In this document: positions 32,091 to 38,176 of the stretch, one piece after another
Layout of the letters: each line of letters starts with the position of its first letter
Position numbering within the stretch: position 1 is the first letter of the stretch
Source of the DNA: JBLNBU01 sp050260215
GTDB lineage: Bacteria > Pseudomonadota > Alphaproteobacteria > Rhodospirillales > Magnetospirillaceae
DNA length: 38,176 nucleotides
Assembly (NCBI GenBank): GCA_050260215.1
Contig: JBLNBU010000140.1
Location: 1 to 38,176, forward strand
Direction of reading: 5' to 3'
Program-made: the position numbers and the translations under genes
The notes under the pieces: generated by a model
Told to the model about the DNA's origin: nothing
The model's input: only the letters and a program-made list of their open reading frames with translations
Databases searched by the model: none

Positions 32091-32672
32091 CAGCGCCGCC
32101 CGGCTGTCCAGCGCCACCCGGATCAGTCCGGGCAGGTCGGACGGCCGGCGCAGCAATTCGGCCATCACCTTGAAGGGGCGCGGGTTGCCGTCGCCGTCCA
32201 GCCCCGACAGGGCCGCCACCGGCAATCCGCGGTCATAGGGGTCGGCCACCGCGCGCAGGACCGCGAACGGCTTGCCGGCCTCCTGGCACACCCGCGCCAC
32301 CGCTCCGCTTTCCATGTCCACCGCCAGGGCGCCGCCGATGCGCAGGGCCGCCTTGGCCTCGGGGCTGGCGGCGGCCAGTTCGACGCCGCGCACCGGCCCG
32401 GCCACCGCCTCGGGCAGGGTGGCGTGCAGCCGCTCGGTCCAGGCCGGATCACAGGGAATGCCGTCCACCTCGGTGCCGACGACGATGGCCCCCGGCATCA
32501 GGGCCGGGGCCAGGCCGCCGGCGATGCCGAAGCTGAGCAACCCGCTGGCGCCCTCGGCCAGCAGTCGGCGGGCCAGCGCCTCGGCTCGCGCGGTCACCCC
32601 GCCCGAGCACACCACCTGCACCGCCACCAGGGCGGCCTCGGACTTCATGCCGACGACGACGGCGATTGGCAT
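32031..32672 (-). CDS. hpnG: Hopanoid-associated phosphorylase/nucleosidase HpnG
   Basis: Nucleoside phosphorylase-like protein of 213 aa that removes adenine from adenosylhopane on the way to bacteriohopanetetrol. Visible features are IAVVVGMKSEAAL, LLSFGIAGGLAPALMPGAIVVG, and the ALAVDMESGAVARVCQEAGKPFAVLRAVADPYD block with the phosphorylase-family ME and catalytic Asp. I chose the ATG at 32672 (MPIAVVVGM); an in-frame ATG at 32687 would start in a G-run beside a palindromic repeat. Its 3' end runs 60 bp into the opposite strand of hpnH. It lies downstream of shc across two hairpins. Confidence 0.92.
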   Translation of the reverse strand: MPIAVVVGMKSEAALVAVQVVCSGGVTARAEALARRLLAEGASGLLSFGIAGGLAPALMPGAIVVGTEVDGIPCDPAWTERLHATLPEAVAGPVRGVELAAASPEAKAALRIGGALAVDMESGAVARVCQEAGKPFAVLRAVADPYDRGLPVAALSGLDGDGNPRPFKVMAELLRRPSDLPGLIRVALDSRAALLALGAAARRLGPALGHQPA

Positions 32673-32689
32673 GACCTGCCCCCCCATCT

Positions 32690-32710
32690 CCCTCTCCCAG
32701 CGGGAGAGGG
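32690..32710. repeat. Palindrome, CCCTCTCCC family (copy 5)
   Basis: CCCTCTCCC at 32690-32698 and GGGAGAGGG at 32702-32710 with a 3-base AGC loop, directly upstream of hpnG. On the minus strand its purine-rich arm lies just in front of the alternative hpnG ATG and could be mistaken for a ribosome binding site. Confidence 0.75.
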
Positions 32711-32777
32711 CCGGGCGGAGGGAGCGTTATCGTGTACGGAAACAATGTTTCCGTGGATGCATTACCCCCTCACCCTA

Positions 32778-32798
32778 CCCTCTCCCTCAGGGAGAGGG
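32778..32798. repeat. Palindrome, CCCTCTCCC family (copy 6)
   Basis: CCCTCTCCCT and AGGGAGAGGG around a single C, followed on the plus strand by AAAAAAGAAA. It lies 14 bp beyond the shc stop. Seen from shc the T-run comes before the hairpin, so it is not a standard terminator. Confidence 0.75.
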
Positions 32799-32811
32799 AA
32801 AAAAGAAAGGG

Positions 32812-34743
32812 CTACAGCGCGTGCAGCACCGGCCCGGCGTTGCCGGTGGTCAGGTTGCGGTAGCGGGCCAGCGCCCAGACGGGGAAGAACTGCCGGTAGC
32901 CGTGGTAGCGCAGATAGAAGATGCGCGGGAAGCCGACGGCGGTGAAGTGTTCCTCGTCCCACAGGCCTTCGGCATTGCGGGTCTTCATCAGGTATTCGAT
33001 GCCGCGGGCCACCGCGGGGTTCTTGGTCTCGCCGGCGGCCATCAGCGCCAGCACCGCCCAGGCGGTCTGCGACGGCGTGCTGACGGGACCCTCGCCCCGG
33101 GGGGCCTCGTCCCAGTAGGACCGGCCGCACTCGCCCCAGCCGCCGTCGTCGCGCTGCTTGGACAACAGCCAGGCGACCGCCTTGCGGTAGGCCTCGTGCT
33201 CGTGGGGCAGGCCGGCGGCGTTGAGCGCGCACAAGGACGACCAGGTGCCGTAGATGTAGTTGGTGCCCCAGCGGCCGAACCACGAGCCGTCCTTCTCCTG
33301 CTCGCGCAGCAGATAGTCGACGCCGTCCTTGACCACCGGGTCGGAGCGGCCGTCGCCCAGGTGCGACAGGATCGACACGCAGCGCGCCGACACGTCGGCG
33401 GTGGGCGGATCCAGCAGCGCGCCGTGGTCGGCGAACGGGATGTGGTTGAGGTAGTAGCTGGTGTTGTCGGCGTCGAAGGCGCCCCAGCCGCCGCCCTTGG
33501 ACTGCATGCCGCGCAGCCATTCGGCGCCCGACAGGATCGCCTTTTCAAAGCGCTTGCCGTCGATGCGGTCCATGACCGCCATCACCACCGCGGTGTCGTC
33601 GACGTCGGGGTAATGGTCGTTGGCGTACTGGAAGGCCCAGCCGCCCGGCTTCAGCCCCGGGCGCTGCACCGCCCAGTCGCCGACCACGTCGGTGATCTGG
33701 CGCTTTTCCAGCCATTCGCAGGCGCGCATGGCCGAGGCCTCGCCCGCTTCGCCGCCGACCTCGGCCATGGCGTGGGCGGCCAGCGCCGTGTCCCACACCG
33801 GCGAGACGCAGGGCTGCACCCAGGCGCGGTCCTCTTCCTCGACCACCAACAGGCGCAGCGCCTTCTTGGCAATGACCACGCGTGGGTCGTCGGCCGGCAC
33901 GCCCAAGAGGTCGTACATCATCACCGCGTTGGCCATGGCCGGGAAGATGGCGCCCAGGCCGTCCTCGCCGTTCAGGCGCTCGTCGACGAATTCGAGGGCC
34001 TTGGCCACCGCCTTCTTGCGGATCGACTTGGGGAACGCCCATTCGACCCGCTGCAGCACCATGTCGATGGCGCGGAACAGATAGGCCCAGTTCGACCGCA
34101 CCGGCTCCAGGTACCAGTTCTTCACCTTCTCGGGCGGGGTGACGAACAATTCCTGGACGTGGATGCCCAGCGGGTTGCGCGCCCGGGGCTTCAGGCTCAT
34201 CAGCACGATCAGCGGCACGATCACCGTGCGCGACCAGTAGCTGACCTTGTCCAGGTGGAAGGGGAACCACTTGGGCAGCAGCATGATCTCGACCGGCATC
34301 ACCGGCACGCCGCGCCACGGGATCTGGCCGAACAGGGCCAGCAGGGTGCGGGTGAAGACGTTGGACGTCGCGGCACCGCCATGGGCCAGGATGGCCTCGC
34401 GGGCGCGCTTCATGTGCGGCGCCTCGATGTCGTCGCCGATGGCCTTCAGCGCGTAATACGCCTTCACCGAGGCGCTGATGTTGAAGTCGCCGTCATGGAA
34501 CAGCGGCCAGCCGCCGTGGACGTCGGACTGCTTGGCGCGCAGATAGACGGCGATACGCTGCTCCAGGTCCTGGTCGCGCTCGTCCATGTAATGCATGAAC
34601 AGCACGTACTCGGCCGGAATGGTGGTGTCGGCTTCGAGATCGAAGACCCAGTGTCCGTCCGCCTTCTGCTTGGCGATCAGCGCAGCGGCGGACTCCTGGA
34701 CCACCCGCTCCAGGGCATTGGGATTGAAGTCACCGGACGGCAT
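32812..34743 (-). CDS. shc: Squalene-hopene cyclase
   Basis: Terpene cyclase of 643 aa that converts squalene to hopene/hopanol at the membrane. The catalytic acid motif is D380VDDTA. Several QW repeats are visible (DGHWVFDLEA; GGWPLFHDGDF; KGGGWGAFDADN; DGSWFGRWGTNYIYGTW; DGGWGECGRSYWD; TAWAVLALMA). The membrane-binding segment is MPVEIMLLPKWFPFHLDKVSYWSRT. Length is standard. It lies 21 bp downstream of the HpnB-HpnD fusion gene, so it follows the presqualene-forming domain in the same operon; this is the hpnF position of other clusters. Confidence 0.97.
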   Translation of the reverse strand: MPSGDFNPNALERVVQESAAALIAKQKADGHWVFDLEADTTIPAEYVLFMHYMDERDQDLEQRIAVYLRAKQSDVHGGWPLFHDGDFNISASVKAYYALKAIGDDIEAPHMKRAREAILAHGGAATSNVFTRTLLALFGQIPWRGVPVMPVEIMLLPKWFPFHLDKVSYWSRTVIVPLIVLMSLKPRARNPLGIHVQELFVTPPEKVKNWYLEPVRSNWAYLFRAIDMVLQRVEWAFPKSIRKKAVAKALEFVDERLNGEDGLGAIFPAMANAVMMYDLLGVPADDPRVVIAKKALRLLVVEEEDRAWVQPCVSPVWDTALAAHAMAEVGGEAGEASAMRACEWLEKRQITDVVGDWAVQRPGLKPGGWAFQYANDHYPDVDDTAVVMAVMDRIDGKRFEKAILSGAEWLRGMQSKGGGWGAFDADNTSYYLNHIPFADHGALLDPPTADVSARCVSILSHLGDGRSDPVVKDGVDYLLREQEKDGSWFGRWGTNYIYGTWSSLCALNAAGLPHEHEAYRKAVAWLLSKQRDDGGWGECGRSYWDEAPRGEGPVSTPSQTAWAVLALMAAGETKNPAVARGIEYLMKTRNAEGLWDEEHFTAVGFPRIFYLRYHGYRQFFPVWALARYRNLTTGNAGPVLHAL

Positions 34744-34764
34744 GCACCAGCCTCATTGGAACGC

Positions 34765-36738
34765 CTACGAAAACGCGTGGCGGAGCACATACCACATCTT
34801 CAACGCCGATGGAATTCGCACCCGCGTCATGGGTGGTGCCCATCCCATCCTTTGGAGACGGGCGAGCAGGTCGCGGTACATCACCCCCATCAGCCGCGCC
34901 GGGCGCATGGCGCGGTCCGAGCATTCGGCCATGGCCTCCTCGGCCTGGTCGAAGTGGCGCCAGGCCAGCTCGCCGATGTCGCGGCAGGCCTTGGGCAGGT
35001 CGGGATGGGCCAGGATGCGGGCAGGATCGGTGTCGGAAATGCCGTGGGCGGCCAGCACCTCGTCGGGCAGGTAGCAGCGGCCGCGCTCGGCATCCTCGCG
35101 CACGTCGCGCAGGATGTTGGTCAACTGCAGGGCGCGGCCCAGGTGGTCGGCCACGTCCAGGCATCGCGGCGTGAAGTCGCCGAACACGCGGACCGACAGC
35201 CGCCCCACCGCGCAGGCGACACGGTCGCAGTAAAGGTCCAGCATGGCCATGGGCGGGCGGACCATCATCTCCTCGCCGTTGTCCATCTCGCAGCCGTCGA
35301 TGACCGCCAGGAAGTCCTCGCGCACCAGCCCATAGGTGGCGATCGGCCCGGCCAGCGCCTTGGCCAGTTCCAGCTTGGGTTCGCCGCCGGTGAACAGGGC
35401 GTCGATGTCGGACCGCCACTGGGCCAGGCCGGCGGCCTTCTCCACCGGGTCGCCCGGCTCGTCGGCGATGTCGTCGACCTCGCGGCAGAAGGCGTAGACC
35501 GCGTACATGCCCAGTCGCCGCGGCCGGTCCAGCACCCGCATGCCCCAATAGAACGACGTGCCCGACTGGCGCACCCGCTCCTCGATCAGCGCGTCCAGGT
35601 CGCCGCCGGCGGCGGCGTGGGCCTGGGCGCGGCCCTTCCACTGCCCGCCGGCGCCCTGCCAGTGGCGCACCGCCGAGGCGATGGTCGCACCCAGGTAGAA
35701 CAGCGCCACCGCCGGCAGGGTCACTGCCCATGCCGCCGGCAAACGGTAGAAACGCACCATCGGCACATAGGCGACCGTCATCGCCGCCCAGGCCAGCGCC
35801 CACGGCCAGGCGCCGCCGGCCAGGGTGTGGATCACGGGGGCGACGAAGGCCAGCATCATCGCCACCACCGTGCCGGCCAGCAGCAGCGGCGAATGGTTCA
35901 GCTGGGTATAGGCCGAGCGCGCGATCATGGCCCACAGGCCGGCCCAGCCGTCGTAGGGACGCAAGGACACGGTGTCGTCGGCCAGGCCCAGGTGGATGCG
36001 CCCGCCGGTCGACTTGATCGCCTTGGCCAGGCTGCAGTCGTCGATCAGCGCGTCGCGGATGGCCTCGAAGCCGCCGATGCGCTCCATGGCCGCGCGGCGC
36101 ACCAGCATGTAGCCGCCGGCGGCGGCCGCGGTGGTCCGCGCCGGATCAGCCGCCCAGGCGAAGGGATAGAGCATGCGGAAGAAGAAGACGAAGGCGGGGA
36201 TGACCAGCTTCTCGGCCAGGCTGGCGGTGGCGAGCCGCACCATCAGCGACGCCATGTCCAGCCTGCCGCCGTCCAGGCGCGCCACCATGCGGCGAAGCTC
36301 GTCGGGGGCGTGGCGGATGTCGGCGTCGGAAAACAGGAACAGGTCGGGCGAGCCGGCGGCGGCCAGGCCGTTGGCCTGCGCCCACATCTTGCCGGTCCAG
36401 GCCTGGGGCAGGGGTGGGGCGGACACCACGGTCAGGCGGTCGGCCTTGCCCAGGGCTTCGGCCGCGGCGCGGGCCGCCTCGGCGGTGCCGTCGCTGCTGT
36501 GGTCGTCGACCACCACCACCGCCAGCTCGCCCGAATAGGCCTGGGTCAGCAGCGAGGCCACCGCCTCGCCGATCACCTCGGCCTCGTCGCGGGCGGGAAT
36601 GACCGCGGTCACCGACGGCCACGCCTGGAGCGGCGCGCCTTCCGGGTCGGGCTGGATGCGCCAGAAGGCACCGCGGTTGAGCAGCAGCCACGCCCAGGCG
36701 CAGGCCACCACCACCGCCAGGATCATGTCGGCGGTCAT
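34765..36738 (-). CDS. Fusion protein: HpnB-like glycosyltransferase + HpnD presqualene diphosphate synthase
   Basis: One uninterrupted frame of 657 aa holds two proteins that are normally separate. Residues 1 to ~370 are HpnB: a membrane helix, then the GT2 domain with VTAVIPARDEAEVIGEAVASLL, VVVVDDHSSDGT, LFLFSDADIRHAPDEL and LIDDCSLAKAIKSTGGRIHLG, ending near QWKGRAQA. After a ~20-residue Ala/Gly linker, residues ~380-657 are HpnD: SGTSFYWGMR (392-401), first Asp-rich motif D422DIAD, and second motif D545VREDAERG. No stop or good start lies between them. The ATG overlaps hpnA by 4 bases. HpnD makes presqualene diphosphate from farnesyl diphosphate; the HpnB role is unproven. A frameshift artefact would also give this, but both halves read cleanly. 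Confidence 0.88.
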   Translation of the reverse strand: MTADMILAVVVACAWAWLLLNRGAFWRIQPDPEGAPLQAWPSVTAVIPARDEAEVIGEAVASLLTQAYSGELAVVVVDDHSSDGTAEAARAAAEALGKADRLTVVSAPPLPQAWTGKMWAQANGLAAAGSPDLFLFSDADIRHAPDELRRMVARLDGGRLDMASLMVRLATASLAEKLVIPAFVFFFRMLYPFAWAADPARTTAAAAGGYMLVRRAAMERIGGFEAIRDALIDDCSLAKAIKSTGGRIHLGLADDTVSLRPYDGWAGLWAMIARSAYTQLNHSPLLLAGTVVAMMLAFVAPVIHTLAGGAWPWALAWAAMTVAYVPMVRFYRLPAAWAVTLPAVALFYLGATIASAVRHWQGAGGQWKGRAQAHAAAGGDLDALIEERVRQSGTSFYWGMRVLDRPRRLGMYAVYAFCREVDDIADEPGDPVEKAAGLAQWRSDIDALFTGGEPKLELAKALAGPIATYGLVREDFLAVIDGCEMDNGEEMMVRPPMAMLDLYCDRVACAVGRLSVRVFGDFTPRCLDVADHLGRALQLTNILRDVREDAERGRCYLPDEVLAAHGISDTDPARILAHPDLPKACRDIGELAWRHFDQAEEAMAECSDRAMRPARLMGVMYRDLLARLQRMGWAPPMTRVRIPSALKMWYVLRHAFS

Positions 36739-37727
36739 GGGCAGTACCCCTTGGCCTTGAACCACGCCACCGCGTCGGCCAGCGCCTGGGCGGCGGGGCG
36801 GTGGACATAGCCCAGCTCGCGCTCGGCCTTGGCCGACGAGAAGAACATCCGCCAGCGGGCCATGCGCAGCCCGTCGATGGTGACGAAGGGCTCGGCCCCG
36901 GTCAGGCGGCCCCACAGCTCGGCGGCGGCGGCCAGCGGGAACAGGGGCAGGCGGGGCAGCTTGACCGTGGGGGCCTTCCGCCCGGTCAGGCGCGCGATCT
37001 CGGCCAGGATGTCGGCGAGATTCATGTCGTCGCCGCCCAGGATGTAGCGCTCGCCCACCTTGCCCTTGTCCAGCGCCAGCAGGTGGCCGTGGGCGACGTC
37101 GTCGACATGGACGATGTTGAGCCCGGTATCCACATAGGCCGGCATGCGCCCGCTCGCCGCCTCGACGATCATGCGGCCCGTGGGGGTCGGCTTGATGTCG
37201 CCGGGACCGATGGGGGTCGACGGATTGACGATCACCGCCTTGAGGCCTTCCTCGGCGATCAGGCGGCGCACCTCGGCCTCGGCCAGGAACTTGGACTGCT
37301 TGTAGGGGCCGACCATGTCGGCGAGGGTGCTGGGGGTGTCCTCGTCGGCCACCCCGGTGGGCGAATGGCCAAGCACCGCGACCGAGCTGGTATAGACCAC
37401 GCGGTCGATCCCGGCCGACTGGGCCGCGCGCATCAGGGCGCGGGTGCCGTCGACGTTGGCCTTCAGCATGGCGGCCGGGTCGGGGACCCACAGCCGATAG
37501 TCGGCGGCGGCGTGGATCAGGGCCGAACAGCCCGCCACGGCGCGGGCCAGCGAGGCCTCGTCCTCGAGGCGGCCCTCGGCCAGTTCGACCGGCAGGCCCT
37601 CCAGGTTGCGGCGATCGGAGTTGGGACGCACCAGGCAGCGCACCCTTTGACCGCGCGCCAGCAACAGTCGCGCCAAGGCCGAGCCGACGAAGCCCGTCGC
37701 TCCGGTCACCAGAATGCTGCCGTCCAT
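36735..37727 (-). CDS. hpnA: Hopanoid-associated sugar epimerase HpnA
   Basis: Extended-SDR (NAD-dependent epimerase-like) protein of 330 aa. The nucleotide-binding motif is ILVTGATGFVGSALARLLLARG at the N-terminus. VVYTSSVAVLG and the catalytic-type YKQSK follow, and then NPSTPIGPGDIKPTPTG, typical of HpnA. The exact substrate is not known; it is thought to act on the hopanoid side chain or sugar. The start at 37727 (MDGSILVTGATG) follows a G-rich ribosome binding site (GGGGGAC), and the longer upstream frame adds non-conserved residues. It is the first gene of hpnA-[hpnB/hpnD]-shc. Confidence 0.94.
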   Translation of the reverse strand: MDGSILVTGATGFVGSALARLLLARGQRVRCLVRPNSDRRNLEGLPVELAEGRLEDEASLARAVAGCSALIHAAADYRLWVPDPAAMLKANVDGTRALMRAAQSAGIDRVVYTSSVAVLGHSPTGVADEDTPSTLADMVGPYKQSKFLAEAEVRRLIAEEGLKAVIVNPSTPIGPGDIKPTPTGRMIVEAASGRMPAYVDTGLNIVHVDDVAHGHLLALDKGKVGERYILGGDDMNLADILAEIARLTGRKAPTVKLPRLPLFPLAAAAELWGRLTGAEPFVTIDGLRMARWRMFFSSAKAERELGYVHRPAAQALADAVAWFKAKGYCP

Positions 37728-37814
37728 GTCCCCCGGTCCGCCCCTTGTTGGGAATCCCCCTTGCGTACCCAACCGTCCGGGGTGGCGCAATACAAAAAGG
37801 CAGGTCCGGTCGTT

Positions 37815-37848
37815 ACCCCCGCCTAGGCGGGCGTCCAGGAGCGGGGGT
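37815..37848. terminator. Hairpin between the metallophosphoesterase gene and hpnA
   Basis: ACCCCCGC at 37815-37822 pairs with GCGGGGGT at 37841-37848. Inside it lies a 14-bp palindrome, CCCGCCTAGGCGGG at 37818-37831, giving alternative pairings. On the minus strand it directly follows the metallophosphoesterase stop, and a TTTTT run occurs some 15 bases later. It is a likely transcription boundary ahead of hpnA and resembles common dispersed GC-rich elements. Confidence 0.5.
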
Positions 37849-37850
37849 GA

Positions 37851-38176
37851 TCAGCCGCGTCGCAGCGTAATCCGCAGCATTTCCGGCGGCGTGGCGAAGC
37901 GCAGCGGGATGCCGGAGGCGCCGGCGCCGGTGCTGGTGATGCCGGTCATGGCGCCATGGGACCAGCGGCCGCGGGCCAGGCGACGGGGCACCTGGCCGTG
38001 GCGGCGCTGGTCGTGGGTCAGCACCGGGATGCCGCCGGGCAGCGAGATCTGACCGCCGTGGGTGTGCCCGCACAGGTACAGGCGGTGGCCGGCGGCGGCG
38101 GCCTCGGGGGCCAGTTCGGGCGAGTGTACCAGGGCGATGCCGAAGCGGCCCTGTGCCGGGGCGAAGGCCTGGATCG
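37851..38176 (-). CDS. Metallophosphoesterase family protein, C-terminal part (5' end cut by window edge)
   Basis: Only the last ~108 residues are inside the window. They contain the family motif LCGHTHGGQ, which supplies metal-binding His residues, preceded by GIALVHSPELA, consistent with the second His motif. TSTGAGASGIPLRF near the end is typical of YkuE/YaeI-type phosphodiesterases, which are often membrane-anchored. The N-terminal metal ligands lie outside the window. It is on the same strand as hpnA but separated by a strong hairpin, so probably not part of the hopanoid operon. Confidence 0.88.
   Translation of the reverse strand, partial: IQAFAPAQGRFGIALVHSPELAPEAAAAGHRLYLCGHTHGGQISLPGGIPVLTHDQRRHGQVPRRLARGRWSHGAMTGITSTGAGASGIPLRFATPPEMLRITLRRG

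Noticed and set aside
8214..32798. CRISPR array made of the repeated palindromes
   Set aside because: The copies are far apart, each in a separate intergenic gap, with no regular spacers and no cas genes.
32272..36810. A plus-strand open frame of about 1500 codons antisense to shc and the HpnB-HpnD gene
   Set aside because: It has low-complexity composition (His, Gln, Gly, Arg, Val) typical of the frame opposite a GC-rich gene, no recognisable domain, and the other strand holds clear enzymes with catalytic motifs.
34765..37491. A 908-codon start for the HpnB-HpnD protein
   Set aside because: The first ~250 codons lie within hpnA in another frame and have biased composition. The ATG at 36738 overlaps the hpnA stop and begins the membrane helix.

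Overview
The window is a dense, very GC-rich piece of bacterial chromosome with short intergenic gaps and many 4-base start/stop overlaps. Several features point to an alphaproteobacterium, most likely a member of the Rhodospirillales such as a Magnetospirillum-type organism. These are a circularly permuted two-piece tmRNA gene, an alphaproteobacterial-type SspB adaptor, an NDUFAF5-like methyltransferase, a DctS/DctR pair beside a DctPQM TRAP transporter, and a large hopanoid locus. The genus is inferred from gene content only. No phage, transposase, integrase, CRISPR array, rRNA or tRNA gene was seen.

Layout. (1) 1-6803: a C4-dicarboxylate module. A sensor kinase, response regulator and second sensor kinase (minus strand, 4-base overlaps) diverge from dctP-dctQ-dctM. 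(2) 6808-8165: a hypothetical gene, sspB and permuted ssrA, all minus strand, so the degradation tag and its delivery adaptor are neighbours. (3) 8250-10692: map, sfsA and an NDUFAF5-like methyltransferase (minus), divergent from comF. (4) 10739-14339: comF, glutaredoxin, a Nit-type amidase, a membrane-anchored cytochrome c and a DUF1178 protein (plus), with one small methyltransferase on the minus strand. (5) 14347-15626: thyA-folA, then a rhodanese, a HigA-like regulator, SppA and an SDR (plus). (6) 19289-23247: a tyrosine-phosphatase-like gene bounded by two copies of a perfect palindrome, then gatC-gatA-gatB. (7) 23362-25553: ruvX with a clear terminator, then a bacteriohemerythrin followed by a degenerate EAL-domain protein. 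(8) 25580-37727: moaA and the hopanoid region. Here hpnM-hpnI-hpnJ (minus) diverge from ispH-hpnH (plus), which converge on hpnG-shc-[hpnB/hpnD fusion]-hpnA (minus). A metallophosphoesterase is cut by the right edge.

How the genes work together. The hopanoid region covers isoprenoid supply (IspH), presqualene diphosphate formation (HpnD domain), cyclisation of squalene (Shc), side-chain addition and processing (HpnH, HpnG), head-group work (HpnI, HpnJ, probably HpnA and HpnB) and a periplasmic carrier (HpnM). HpnC, HpnE, HpnK and HpnN are not in the window. The dct module couples sensing of an external C4-dicarboxylate to TRAP import. ssrA and sspB belong to trans-translation and ClpXP proteolysis.

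Most noteworthy observations: an in-frame fusion of HpnB and HpnD; a two-kinase/one-regulator arrangement; ssrA beside sspB; a bacteriohemerythrin paired with a catalytically degenerate EAL protein; a 60-bp antiparallel overlap of hpnG and hpnH; a palindrome-rich element between gatC and gatA that keeps an open frame touching both genes; and a dispersed family of CCCTCTCCC/GGGAGAGGG palindromes. I did not find a system that I can call wholly undescribed.
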